Shown: one piece after another, positions 36,352-45,591 of the stretch | Position numbering within the stretch: position 1 is the stretch's first letter | Layout: each line of letters opens with the position of its first letter | Assembly: GCF_000826685.1 (NCBI RefSeq) | Contig: NZ_JROO01000032.1 | Location: forward strand, 1 to 64,000 | Length of the DNA stretch: 64,000 nt | Origin: Streptomonospora alba | GTDB taxonomy: Bacteria; Actinomycetota; Actinomycetes; Streptosporangiales; Streptosporangiaceae | Direction: 5' to 3' | Notes under the pieces: generated by a model | Databases searched by the model: none | What the model was told of the DNA's origin: nothing | The model's input: only the letters and a program-made list of their open reading frames with translations | Made by a program: the position numbers and the translations under genes

Positions 36352-38538
36352 TCAGCGGCGGCGCAGCAGCCGATCCGACCCGCGCGGCAGCAGCAGCCCG
36401 GCCAGCCCCGCCACCGCGTAGGGCACCTGGCCCGGCGCCAGCGCACCCAGTATCCGCCCCGCCATCCGCGACGGCTCGCGCAGGAAGGCGCCCGCGTCGG
36501 GGTACTCGCGAGGCACCGACCACCCCGCCGCCGGCAGGGTGGCCAGCGCGACGCCCCAGGCCCACACCCACGGCAGCGACGAGGGCGGCAGCGCCTCGTA
36601 CCATCCGGCGGCCTGGCGCAGCGCCTCGGCGGCGTAGGCGGCGTGGCCGCCGCCCGCCGGCCCCGTCCCGGCGAACCCCGCCGCGAGTACCGCGGTCACA
36701 GCCACCGCCGCCGACGCGGCGGCCGCGACGCCGAAGAAGGACGCGTCGAGCCCTTCCGCGGTCGCGCGCAGGTCCTCGCGCGCGGGGAACCGGCGCCAGG
36801 GCCGCTCCCCCGCGCGCGCCGCGCCCATCGCGTAGGCGCGCCGCTCGCGCAGGAACCGCCACGCCGCGGCGAGGACGGCGGGACCGCGCCGCGCGGCGAC
36901 CAGCATCACCGCCGCTTCGTGCACGGTTTCGGACAGTGTGAGTGCGAGCCGCAGCGGTGCCCGCGCCCACAGCAGCGCCGCGCGGCGGAACAGCGGCGCG
37001 ATGTCGCCGGGCACCCGCACACCCAGCCGGATCGCCCGCCCATAGGCGCGACGGCGCAACCCGCCCAGCGGAGGGCGGCCGGGCAGCGGCGGCGTCACGT
37101 CGGCGGCGCACCGGGCGGTGCGGTAGTCCAGCAGCACGGCGGCCCCCAGCAGGACCAGCAGCAGCCACCGGTCGGCCGCCCCTCCGCCGGTGAGCCCGTG
37201 CAGGACGGCAGTGGCGGGGTGGGGCTCCAGCGGGGCGCCGAGCACGGCCTCGGCGACGGCGGCGTTGAACATCGTGTGCTGCAGCACCGCCAGGGCGAAG
37301 GCGGCGAGCGGCAGCAGCCACAGCCACCTTCCGAAGAGCCGTCGGCCGACGATCGCGAGCCCCAGCGCGACCCCGACGAGGCCGGTCAGCACGCCGTGCC
37401 CGGAGAAGTGCACACCCAACTCCGGCGCGACGACCGCGCCGGGCAGGAAGGTGGCCGGAGCCGGAGGGGGCAGCGCCGCGGATCCGCCGGCGGGCAGCGC
37501 GCGCAGCAGGGTTTCGGCAGCCTGGAAACCGGCGCCTGAAGCCGCCGCGAGCAGCAGGTAGTCCACTGCCGCCAGCCGGCGGAACCGGCGCCGTGCGGGC
37601 GGCATGAGCAGCAGCAGGGGCAGAAGCTTGCCCGCCTCCTCGACCCACGCCGCGATGTAGGTGTGCGCGACCCACGGGTCCGCCCCCGACGCGGCGGTCA
37701 GCGCGTCCTCCACCGCGGCCAGCGGCCACACCAGCAGCGCGCCCAGCAGCAGGATCCGCACAAGCGTGGAGAAGGCGACCGTGCGGGAGCGCGACAGCCA
37801 CGCCAGTTGCACCACCAGCCAGAGCATGCCCGCGGTCACGGGCAGCGCGGCGGCCGTCGCGGGGACGAACACGGGGGCCACGAGCAGCACGGCCACCATC
37901 GCCCACGCCCAGCCGCCCCGCAGTGCGCGCAGAGCCGCGACGCCACCGGGGGCGTTCTCGCGCATCGACCGCGCGCGCACCGACAGCCGCTCGGCCAGGT
38001 CGGGGCCCGGTCCCCGCGGGTTCCGGGCGTGCCGGGCACCGGGCTCCAGGCAGCCGTACGCCTGGGCGGCGTGCAGCAGATCCGGGTCGCGGCTCTCCCG
38101 CGCCTCGTCGGCGAACGCTGTGCGGGCCGACTCCAAGTCGGGCCCGACCAGCGGCCGCAGGAAATCCGGAGGCCCGACCGCGACGGTCAGCGTCGTGGCG
38201 GTGACGAGCACGGCCGCGGAGAAGTCCTCGACCGCCACCAGCACGTCGGTGGGTTCGTCGCCCCACGTGCGGATGACGTGCACGACGCTGCCGGCATCGG
38301 CGGCGACCTCGGTGACCGGTTCATAGGCGAACTCCGCGCGGGTACGGCATACCAGCAGCCGCTTCACGCCCAGCGCGCGCCCCGCCGCGACGACGCGCTC
38401 GATCAGCGCTGTATCCCGGGGCGCGGTGAAGGGGACGACGATCTTGGCGTCCGCCTCGATCCACCCCTGGTCGAACTCGGTCGCGTTGGCGCATAGCCGC
38501 AGCACGAGATCGCGGGTGATCATGGCCTGCTCGTCCAT
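36352..38538 (-). CDS. PrsW-family intramembrane metalloprotease with N-terminal soluble domain
   Basis: 728 residues. The protease core shows all four PrsW motifs: EE-x2-K in WVEEAGKLL (E300, E301, K304), GAGFQAAE (335-342), His381 in HFSGHGVL, and His421/Asn425 in LQHTMFN. In Bacillus, PrsW cuts anti-sigma factor RsiW within the membrane. Two extras are unusual: residues 1-190, a soluble region with nucleotide-fold-like strands, and about 270 residues after the core with further membrane helices. The substrate is unknown; no anti-sigma gene is adjacent. Confidence 0.87.
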   Translation of the reverse strand: MDEQAMITRDLVLRLCANATEFDQGWIEADAKIVVPFTAPRDTALIERVVAAGRALGVKRLLVCRTRAEFAYEPVTEVAADAGSVVHVIRTWGDEPTDVLVAVEDFSAAVLVTATTLTVAVGPPDFLRPLVGPDLESARTAFADEARESRDPDLLHAAQAYGCLEPGARHARNPRGPGPDLAERLSVRARSMRENAPGGVAALRALRGGWAWAMVAVLLVAPVFVPATAAALPVTAGMLWLVVQLAWLSRSRTVAFSTLVRILLLGALLVWPLAAVEDALTAASGADPWVAHTYIAAWVEEAGKLLPLLLLMPPARRRFRRLAAVDYLLLAAASGAGFQAAETLLRALPAGGSAALPPPAPATFLPGAVVAPELGVHFSGHGVLTGLVGVALGLAIVGRRLFGRWLWLLPLAAFALAVLQHTMFNAAVAEAVLGAPLEPHPATAVLHGLTGGGAADRWLLLVLLGAAVLLDYRTARCAADVTPPLPGRPPLGGLRRRAYGRAIRLGVRVPGDIAPLFRRAALLWARAPLRLALTLSETVHEAAVMLVAARRGPAVLAAAWRFLRERRAYAMGAARAGERPWRRFPAREDLRATAEGLDASFFGVAAAASAAVAVTAVLAAGFAGTGPAGGGHAAYAAEALRQAAGWYEALPPSSLPWVWAWGVALATLPAAGWSVPREYPDAGAFLREPSRMAGRILGALAPGQVPYAVAGLAGLLLPRGSDRLLRRR

Positions 38539-38900
38539 AAGCCCCCTACGGCGGTATCCCGGCCGGTCAGGGCGCCGGGCCCGGGTATGTCGAGAGGATC
38601 CGCCTCGGCCGCACGCGTCGGCGAAGGCGACCGCCTACGCTATCGCGGGAGCCGCACGGCCCGTACCCCCGGACCGCCGTCCTGGACGGGGATGCGGGTG
38701 TGAAGGCCGGGACGGGCGAGTCCGGTGACCGGTACCGGCCGCGGAAGGGGGAGCCCGGTACGGCGCGCGTCTCCCGCCGCCCGCCGGTCCGGTCCCCGCG
38801 GTCGGGTCGGCGCCCGGAGCCGCGTCCCGAACGCCCTCGCCGGCCCGAGCGCGCGCCGCCGCCGGCCGACTACCTGCACCCGGGCCCGCGGCGGGCCTCC
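38539..38900. other. 362-base intergenic region
   Basis: Between two minus-strand genes. Very GC-rich; no promoter, repeat or credible gene is visible. Confidence 0.4.
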
Positions 38901-39998
38901 TCACGCCCGCGGCAGGGTCAGCTCGGCCAGGACCGCGCGGTGGTCCGTGTTGGGGACGGTGTGCACCGAGGTGCGGTGCACGGCCACGCGGTGGTCGACC
39001 AGGATGTGGTCGATCGCGGTGCCGGGCAGTGGGCGGTCGACGGGCCATGTGGCGGTCCAGCCGGAGCCCGTGGCGGCGGCCGCGTCGCTGTAGCCGGTGT
39101 CCAGCAGGGAGCGGAACACGGCGTGGTCGAGGGTCGCGTTGAAGTCGCCGGCGAGCACGCGGACGCGGCCGTTCGGGCGGGCGTCGGGCAGCTCCCGCAG
39201 GGAATCCCGCCACGCGGGGACGGCCGCGGCATCGCTCGGCGGCATGGCGTGCGTCGAGACGACCTCGACCGGCATCGCGTCCGGGACCCGCAGACGGGCG
39301 CGGGGCATCGCGAAGTAGGCGCTGCGGTCGGTGCCCCCGATCTCGTCGACCGGGTGCGCGGAGTAGACCGCTCCCCCGACCGGTCCCGTGGCGGCGTCCG
39401 TGACGCCGTAGGGAAGGTGGGAGCGCAGGCCCGAGCGGGTGAGGGCGTCGTCGAACTGCGGCGTCAGCTCCTGCAGGCTGAGCACCTCGACCCCGTGCTC
39501 GCGCACCAGCCGCACTAGAGCGTCGGGGTCGGCGAGGCCGAAGTAGACGTTCGCCGACAGCACCGTCAGCCGCGGACCGCCCGCATCCGGCGCCGAGCCC
39601 GGCAGCCCTCGCGGAAGGACGCAGCCCACCAGGGCGACGGCCGTCGCGGCCGCCGCCAGCGCCACCCAGCCGCGCCGCGCAAGCAGCGCCAGGGCGACGG
39701 GAAGGACGGAGGTCGCCGCGACGTAGGGCGTGAACGCGATCAGCGCCACAGCGGGGAATCCGGACTCCGCTCCGGTAAGCCGGACGAGGGCCCACACCCC
39801 CCACGGCAGCACTGACACCGCGGCGACCGCGGTGACCCACCCCCGGCGCCCGCCGCCGGACTCCGCCGATCGACCGAGCGCCCGAGGCGCCTGAGCGAGC
39901 CGGTGCAGCCTGCCGCCACCCGCCCTCGGACCGGAGGAGGGTACGGCGCCCTTCGTTCGAGCCACGGCTGTCCCCGTCCCTTGCGTCGGCCCCATCAC
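38901..39998 (-). CDS. Membrane-anchored endonuclease/exonuclease/phosphatase-family protein
   Basis: 365 residues. Arg-rich N-terminus, then about three membrane helices (55-73, 80-103, 108-128), then an exported EEP domain. Catalytic motifs: SANVYFG, LQELT (metal-binding Glu), GDFNATLDH (Asp/Asn), IDHILVD and TDHRAVLAEL (final Asp-His). The family includes DNases, sphingomyelinases and lipid phosphatases; the three-helix form is common in actinomycetes and is probably an outward-facing phosphodiesterase. Confidence 0.9.
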   Translation of the reverse strand: MMGPTQGTGTAVARTKGAVPSSGPRAGGGRLHRLAQAPRALGRSAESGGGRRGWVTAVAAVSVLPWGVWALVRLTGAESGFPAVALIAFTPYVAATSVLPVALALLARRGWVALAAAATAVALVGCVLPRGLPGSAPDAGGPRLTVLSANVYFGLADPDALVRLVREHGVEVLSLQELTPQFDDALTRSGLRSHLPYGVTDAATGPVGGAVYSAHPVDEIGGTDRSAYFAMPRARLRVPDAMPVEVVSTHAMPPSDAAAVPAWRDSLRELPDARPNGRVRVLAGDFNATLDHAVFRSLLDTGYSDAAAATGSGWTATWPVDRPLPGTAIDHILVDHRVAVHRTSVHTVPNTDHRAVLAELTLPRA

Positions 39999-40029
39999 TT
40001 ACTGTTCACGTGTACCACCACTGCCTGCC

Positions 40030-40626
40030 GTGAAGCCAGGGACGGCCTCCGCCGCCCACGGCGGCCGCCGCGCCGCAGACGCCTCCCACGCGGGCAGGCG
40101 ATGGCAGCTACGGATCGTCGATACGGGGGACGCAGCGTTGTCGGACCGAATCAGTGTGGCGCCGGGTATCCGCTTCCCGGACACGGCGGACGGCGCACGG
40201 TGGGTAGCGGGCGCCGTGATCACCGACGGCCGGGGGCACGTTTTCGTACAGCGCCGCTCACCGGACCGGCGGCTGTTCCCCGGCTGCTGGGACCTCGTCG
40301 GCGGCCACGTCGAGCCGGGAGAGTCGATGCCCGAGGCGCTCGCCCGCGAGATCGCCGAGGAGACCGGCTGGCGGCTGACCGCGATCCTCGCGGAGCTCGA
40401 CCACCTGGTGTGGACCCCCGACGACGGGGTTCGGCGGCACGAGTCCGACTACCTCGTGCGCGTGGCCGGGGACCTGTCCGCGCCGCGCCTGGAGCCCGGC
40501 AAGCACACGGAGTTCCGCTGGATCGGCGAGCAGGAGCTGGACCTGTTGCAGGACAGCCGCAACCCGGGAGACACCTTCGTCGCCGAAACGGCCGCCCTGG
40601 GACTCGCCCGCGCCAAGGCGGTGTAG
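40030..40626 (+). CDS. NUDIX hydrolase
   Basis: 198 residues if the GTG at 40030 is used; a shorter start near 40138 (TTG, with GGGGGAC upstream) would drop a low-complexity 36-residue leader and is equally credible. The NUDIX box reads GHVEPGESMPEALAREIAEE, matching GX5EX7REUXEE. It hydrolyses a nucleoside diphosphate linked to another moiety; the substrate cannot be told. It is convergent with nnr, 16 bases between stops. Confidence 0.88.
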   Translation: MKPGTASAAHGGRRAADASHAGRRWQLRIVDTGDAALSDRISVAPGIRFPDTADGARWVAGAVITDGRGHVFVQRRSPDRRLFPGCWDLVGGHVEPGESMPEALAREIAEETGWRLTAILAELDHLVWTPDDGVRRHESDYLVRVAGDLSAPRLEPGKHTEFRWIGEQELDLLQDSRNPGDTFVAETAALGLARAKAV

Positions 40627-40642
40627 CCGCCCGGCGCCCCTC

Positions 40643-42133
40643 TCAGCCGATCTCGGCCAGGGCGAGGGGCAGGGCGTCGAAGAGGTCGGAGGCCGAGATC
40701 GCGGCGCCGTCGTGGGCGATCCGCGCGGCGAGGCCGTGCACGTAGGCGCCGGCCGCCGCCGCCTCGCGCGGCGCAAGGCCGGCGGCGAGGAACGCGCCGA
40801 TGACGCCCGCGAGCACGTCGCCGGTGCCGGCGGTGGCCAGCAGCGGACTCCCGGTGGGGTTGGCGACCGCGGGGTGGCCCGGCTCCGCGACGACCGTGGT
40901 CGACCCCTTCAGCAGGACCGTGCACCCGTACTCGTCGGCGGCGCGCGCCACCGAGGACAGCCGGTCGCCCTCGACGTCCGCGCGCTCGGTGTCCGGCAGC
41001 AGCCGCGCCAGCTCGCCGGCGTGCGGCGTCAGCAGCGTGTGCGCCGAGCGTTCGCGCACCAGCTCGGGCTTCTTCGACACGACCGTGACCGCGTCGGCGT
41101 CGGCGAGCACCGGCTGCGGGGTGGCCAGCACGGCTTCCAGCTCCGCCTGGGCCATGGGGTGCAGGCCGCGGCCCGGGCCGACGACCCACGCGGCCACCCG
41201 GCCGGGCAGCGAACCGAGCGGGTCCATCGGGTCCAGGGTCGAGGCCACGGTCTCCGGCCAGCGGTTGAGCACCTCGGTGACGACGCCCTCGGCACCCGCG
41301 TAGCGGACCATGCCCACCCCGGTGCGCATCGCCCCGCCCACGGCCAGCACCGCGGCACCCCGGTAGCGGTCCGAACCCACCGCCATGCCGAGCACGCCGC
41401 GCCGGTACTTGTCGGACTCGGCCGTGGGGTGCGGCAGCAGGCGGGCGACGTCCTCGGCCTGCAGGCACTCCAGGCTCGGCCCCGGCAGCTCGGGGCCCAG
41501 CCCGATGTCGACGAACTCCACCACGCCGGCGTGCCCGGCGCCGGGGTCGACGAAGAGGCCGGGTTTGTGGGTGCCGAAGGTGACGGTGACGTCGGCGCGC
41601 ACGGCGGGACCGTCCACGGTGCCGGTGTCGGCGTCGATGCCGCTGGGCAGGTCGACAGCGACCGTCGGCGCCTCGGCGGCGCCGGCCAGCGCGGCGACGG
41701 CGGAGTGGGGCTCGCGCAGGCCGCCGCTGCCGCCGATGCCTACCAGCCCGTCCACGAGGAGGTCGGCGGCGGCGATCTCGGCCGCGGCCTCGGAGTCGCC
41801 GACGCTCTCGGCCTCGCGGGGCGCTGCGACCGTGCGGCCGCCGGCCGAGCGCAGCGCAGCCGCTCCGCCCTCGTGCACGCGTGAGCCGACCAGTACCGCG
41901 CGCACCGAGGCGCCGCGGCGGGCCAGGAGCGTTCCCGCGTACAGCGCGTCGCCGCCGTTGTCGCCGCTGCCCACCAGCAGCACCACCCGTGCCCCGTAGG
42001 TGCGCCGCAGCACCCGCGAGCACGCGGCCGCGAGTCCCGCCGCGGCCCGCTGCATGAGCGCCCCCTCGGGCAATCGGGCCATCAACGCGCTTTCGGCCTT
42101 GCGCACCGTCGCCACCGCGTGTGCGTTGCGCAC
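40643..42133 (-). CDS. nnr: Bifunctional NAD(P)H-hydrate epimerase / ADP-dependent NAD(P)H-hydrate dehydratase
   Basis: 496 residues from GTG 42133, preceded by GAGGAGG. The N-terminal YjeF domain (about 1-210) has VGSGDNGGDALYAG and LLVDGLVGIGGSG. The C-terminal kinase-like dehydratase (about 225-496) has YRRGVLGMAVGSDRY, LTPHAGELARLL and NPTGSPLLATAGTGDVLAGV. Together they repair hydrated NADH/NADPH. In many actinomycetes this gene sits beyond glmS and acpS; here acpS is missing and other genes intervene. Confidence 0.95.
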   Translation of the reverse strand: MRNAHAVATVRKAESALMARLPEGALMQRAAAGLAAACSRVLRRTYGARVVLLVGSGDNGGDALYAGTLLARRGASVRAVLVGSRVHEGGAAALRSAGGRTVAAPREAESVGDSEAAAEIAAADLLVDGLVGIGGSGGLREPHSAVAALAGAAEAPTVAVDLPSGIDADTGTVDGPAVRADVTVTFGTHKPGLFVDPGAGHAGVVEFVDIGLGPELPGPSLECLQAEDVARLLPHPTAESDKYRRGVLGMAVGSDRYRGAAVLAVGGAMRTGVGMVRYAGAEGVVTEVLNRWPETVASTLDPMDPLGSLPGRVAAWVVGPGRGLHPMAQAELEAVLATPQPVLADADAVTVVSKKPELVRERSAHTLLTPHAGELARLLPDTERADVEGDRLSSVARAADEYGCTVLLKGSTTVVAEPGHPAVANPTGSPLLATAGTGDVLAGVIGAFLAAGLAPREAAAAGAYVHGLAARIAHDGAAISASDLFDALPLALAEIG

Positions 42134-42300
42134 CGGGGCCTCCTCGTCGCTCGTCGCGTCGTCGCCGGATCCCGCGCCGGGATCGGCACTACTGCGAGCA
42201 TGCCGCAATCGGCGCCGACCGCGACACCCGGCCCGCCGCCGACGGTCGGTACCCACGCGCTCCGGCGAGTCGCAGCATCCGCGGAGGGGCGTCCGGCCCC

Positions 42301-43050
42301 TCATTCCGCGATGATGCTGGCGACCTCCTCCGGCGCCGACACGTGGGGGCAGTGGCCGGCGTCGACCTCCACGGCCTTGACGTCGAGGCGGACCTCCGCG
42401 GCCACGCGCATCCAGTGCGGGCGCAGGGTGCGGTCGCGCAGCGGGAGCAGATAGGTCGACACCACACCGCGGGGCAGAGCGCGCGGCGCCTGGGCGAAGG
42501 CGCGGGCGGGCTGGAACAGTCGCACGGTCTCCAGCCCTCAGCGCAGGGTCGCCAGGTCGCCGTCGTGGAAGAGGAAGTAGCCCGCCGTCACCGGATCCTG
42601 GGTCGGCGGCGCGACCAGCTGCGTCCACTCGGAGTTGAACATCTGCGCGGGCGAGGCCTGCATCTCGTCGAGGAGGCTGCGCCCGCCGATGGTGTCCGGC
42701 ACGAAGGCCGCCAGCCACACCACCCGGCCGGCCCCCACGCGCGCGGCGACCGCCGCCGCCAGGGCGCCCGCACCCGAGTGCACCACCACGGTCGGGCCGT
42801 TCCCGCCGTCGTCCGCGCGTCGGCCCACGCCGCGGCCGTCCGGTTCTCCTGCCGGCGACGCGGCCCCCTCCGCCGTCGCCGCCGCCACCTGTTCGGCGAC
42901 GAGATCCGCATACTCCTCGGCGGAGCGGTCGGTTCCGCCCGCGAGCAGGTCGACGGGGACGGGCCGGTGCCCGCGCGCGACCAGTGCCTCGGCGAGGCGG
43001 TCCCAGCCCCGGGGAGACTGCGTGGTTCCGTGTACGAGGATGTACTCCAT
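42301..43050 (-). pseudogene. Alpha/beta hydrolase interrupted by an in-frame stop
   Basis: From ATG 43050 (GAAGGAAGC upstream) the frame reads EYILVHGTTQSPRGWDRLAE, the oxyanion-loop start of the EstC/salicylate-esterase-like family, with nucleophile Ser92 in VVVHSGAG. A TGA at 42538-42540 stops it at residue 170. Directly after the stop, in the same frame, the family's C-terminal part continues for 79 codons (GLETVRLFQPARAF... to VDAGHCPHVSAPEEVASIIAE), including the catalytic His in AGHCPH. One nonsense change, for example TGG to TGA, explains it. A truncated product would lack the catalytic His. A sequencing error is possible. Confidence 0.85.
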
Positions 43051-43442
43051 GGCGCTTCCTTCGCGAATCGCAGCCCGGCCGTCCCGAGGCCCCCGCACTC
43101 CCGGCACCCGCACCAGTAGGTCCGTCGCGCCAAACCTATGGCCGATGATCACGCCGAGGGAACCGCCCCAACAGGGAGAATCTCGTCGAATCGGTGATCG
43201 GGGAGGTACGGACGGGTTCGGGATCCCCGCGCGCTCCCGCCCTTCCCGCCGAGCGCCGCGCGCATCACCGCGGCCCCGGCCGGATCGGCGGGCGCCCGGT
43301 GTGGCATACGGTCTGGAAGAGCCCTCACCACCGCACCGGACGCCCGCGTGCACGGCATCCGGGTGTCGGCAACCGACCCACTTGTGACCACTCGACCGGG
43401 ACGGCGCTCCCGGACACGCACAGCAGCCACGGGACTTGCCGC
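43051..43442. other. 392-base divergent intergenic region
   Basis: Between the interrupted hydrolase (minus) and the DUF4913 gene (plus). No repeats or clear promoter elements were found. Confidence 0.4.
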
Positions 43443-44003
43443 ATGACCTCCACAGACGACCGCATCGCCACCGAAGACGGGCTGACCCACGACGGACTGT
43501 TCGAGCACGTGGCGCACCTGCAGAACGCCATGCACCGGCTCGGCGCGGACGTCATCAGGTTGCAGACACAGCTCACCGAACTCGCCGCGGCTCCGGACCG
43601 CGAACCCGAACAGGACGAGGCCGCCGAGGCGACCCCCTTCATCTTCAACATGTCGCGCGAGGCCTACAAGGGCGAGCTTGCGGACTTGGTCACCTGGGTG
43701 AACGAGTTCCTCGTACCCGTGTATGTGGGTACGGGCGACGAGCTGAAGAGCGACGGAGGCGGACGCGCGGCCTGGTGCCCCGTGTGGTGGGAGCACCACG
43801 CGGCGGTCGGTCGACTGCACGCGCTGCGGCTGGCGTATCAGGAGCTGTCCGACACCCGGGTCTCGGGCCCCTCGGGTCCGGCCGTGTGGCACCGCGAGCA
43901 TCTCGACCCCGTGCTGGAGCGGCTGCGCTCCCCCCACGGCCCCTTCGCGGCGTGCTCGGCGACGACCGGCCACCGCAGGAGCGCCCGCTCCGAACCGGCC
44001 TGA
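43443..44003 (+). CDS. DUF4913-domain protein
   Basis: 186 residues from ATG 43443; the ribosome-binding site is weak. An N-terminal helix (about 18-50, heptad-like LFEHVAHLQNAMHRLGADVI) may form a coiled coil. The DUF4913 core follows: LVTWVNEFLVPVYVG, AWCPVWWEHHAAVGRLHALRLAYQ and WHREHLDPVLERL with its Trp/His clusters. DUF4913 proteins are usually carried on actinomycete plasmids and integrative elements, often near relaxase or partition genes. None of those accompany it here, so it may be a remnant. Confidence 0.85.
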   Translation: MTSTDDRIATEDGLTHDGLFEHVAHLQNAMHRLGADVIRLQTQLTELAAAPDREPEQDEAAEATPFIFNMSREAYKGELADLVTWVNEFLVPVYVGTGDELKSDGGGRAAWCPVWWEHHAAVGRLHALRLAYQELSDTRVSGPSGPAVWHREHLDPVLERLRSPHGPFAACSATTGHRRSARSEPA

Positions 44004-44066
44004 CCCCGACCGGGCCGACCGGGTCGGCCCGGTCCGCACCGCAGCGCGGGCCTGGAGGCGTCCGGC

Positions 44067-45020
44067 TCAGGTCTTGCGCAGCCGCACACGGCGGATGGCG
44101 TGGTCGGCGCCCTTGTGCAGCACCAGCGTCGCCCGCCCGCGCGTGGGCAGGATGTTCTCGACCAGGTTGACCTCGTTGATGCTGCGCCACACGCCCGTGG
44201 CGAACTCGACGGCCTGCTCCTCGTCGAGCTCGCTGGCCATCGCGTGGAAGTAGGAGCGCGGGTCGGAGAAGGCGGTGCGCCGCAACTCCTGGAAGCGGTC
44301 CAGGTACCAGGAGCGGATGTGCTCGGGCTTGGCGTCGACGTAGATCGAGAAGTCGAAGAAGTCGGCCACCGCCAGCCGTCCCGGCAGCGGCGGCTGGAGC
44401 ACGTTGATCCCTTCGAGGACGAGTATGTCGGGCCGCTGCACGGTCTGCGTCTCACCGGGGAGGAGGTCGTAGGCCAGGTGCGAGTACACCGGGATGTCCA
44501 TCCGCGGCGCGCCTGCCTTCATCTCCGACACGAACCGTACGAGGGCACGCCGGTCGTAGCTCTCGGGGAACCCCTTGCGGTTCATGATCCCGCGTTCCTG
44601 CAGGACCGCGTTGGAGTGGAGGAAGTTGTCGGTGCTGACCAGCTCGACGTTGGGATGGTCGGGCCACTGGGCCAGCAGGGTGCGCAGCAGCCGGGCGGTC
44701 GTCGACTTGCCCACGGCGACGCTGCCGGCCACGCCGATGATGAAGGGCACCGGCTGGTCGCCCTCGCCGAGGAAGTCGCGCACCGCCGCGTGCCGTTGCC
44801 GGGTCGCGCTGACGTACAGGTTCAGCAGCCGCGAGAGCGGCAGGTAGATGTCGCGTACCTCGTCCAGCGACGTGGGGTCGGTCGTTCCCCGCACGGCTTC
44901 GAGGTCGTCCTCGGTCAGCGGGAGCGGTGTCGTGTCGCGCAGTGCCGCCCACGCCGGCCGGTCGAGTTCCACATACGGCGTTGAAAAGCCGTTCTTCGTC
45001 GAAGCCACGCCTGCCCACAC
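44067..45020 (-). CDS. coaA: Type I pantothenate kinase
   Basis: 317 residues, usual length. P-loop [12 protein letters not shown] (96-107), then [36 protein letters not shown] and the C-terminal [16 protein letters not shown]. It phosphorylates pantothenate, the committed and CoA-inhibited step of coenzyme A synthesis. Start is GTG 45020 or GTG 45008. It is divergent from glmS, as in streptomycetes. Confidence 0.96.
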   Translation of the reverse strand: MWAGVASTKNGFSTPYVELDRPAWAALRDTTPLPLTEDDLEAVRGTTDPTSLDEVRDIYLPLSRLLNLYVSATRQRHAAVRDFLGEGDQPVPFIIGVAGSVAVGKSTTARLLRTLLAQWPDHPNVELVSTDNFLHSNAVLQERGIMNRKGFPESYDRRALVRFVSEMKAGAPRMDIPVYSHLAYDLLPGETQTVQRPDILVLEGINVLQPPLPGRLAVADFFDFSIYVDAKPEHIRSWYLDRFQELRRTAFSDPRSYFHAMASELDEEQAVEFATGVWRSINEVNLVENILPTRGRATLVLHKGADHAIRRVRLRKT

Positions 45021-45088
45021 TAGAGGAGAGGGCCCGCCCTGATGCGCGCTCCCCCTGGAGAACGCATCGAACCGCCGCTGGAAAGGGC

Positions 45089-45130
45089 CCGGTGGTGGTG
45101 CGGGATGCCGTTTCCCCCCACCACCACCGG
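45089..45130. other. Long inverted repeat between coaA and glmS
   Basis: CCGGTGGTGGTG (45089-45100) and CACCACCACCGG (45119-45130), 12-base perfect arms, 18-base loop. It could be a terminator or an RNA structure; no adjacent gene ends here. Confidence 0.45.
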
Positions 45131-45502
45131 ACGATCAGGCGAGGACGCTAGTCCCCGGGTACTGCGGCGGAGCGGCTCCCGCCGGCCCGCAGCACGATCA
45201 TCGCCATCGTCCTGGCGGCGCGCGCCGGTCTACCAGGTGCCGCCTTGTGCATGTCGCCCCCGTCGGATCGGCCGGCCAACGACTCCCGACACTGTGCGGC
45301 GGCCGCCTCAGGGGCGGCGAGGGACACGGGGGGATGCGCGGTCATGGAGCGATCTTTAACCGCCGCTTAACCACGCGGGACGAGCGACACGGCCGACATC
45401 GGACATGTGCGGAGATTCTTCTGCGGCCCCAAGAGCGCCTCGGCGGCAGCGCCTTGTGCGGCCAGCGACCCTCTGACGTGCGCGGTCTTATCGCGGTCAC
45501 CA

Positions 45503-45518
45503 AATGGTCTATACCGTT
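45503..45518. promoter_or_regulatory. DasR-like (dre) site upstream of glmS
   Basis: AATGGTCTATACCGTT shares TGGTCTA-ACC with the DasR consensus core TGGTCTAGACCA (two mismatches). It lies 74 bases before the glmS start, in a local AT-rich patch, overlapping a possible -10 (TATACC). GlcN-6-P, the product of GlmS, is the known DasR ligand in Streptomyces, so feedback control is plausible. Confidence 0.5.
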
Positions 45519-45591
45519 ACCTGCGTAAACGCTTAATGGTATGGGGCGTGGATGGTCGGCCGCGGCCCGCCCATCGCTTACGCTGGCCCCC

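Larger units (their letters stand above)
45021..45591. other. 571-base divergent region between coaA and glmS
   Basis: Contains a long hairpin at 45089-45130, a TTAACC direct repeat pair at 45356-45372, and a dre-like site at 45503-45518 close to glmS. Short frames, including one of 65 codons at 45148-45345, lack ribosome-binding sites. Confidence 0.5.

Noticed and set aside
45148-45345. 65-codon minus-strand frame upstream of glmS
   Set aside because: No ribosome-binding site and no similarity; kept as non-coding.
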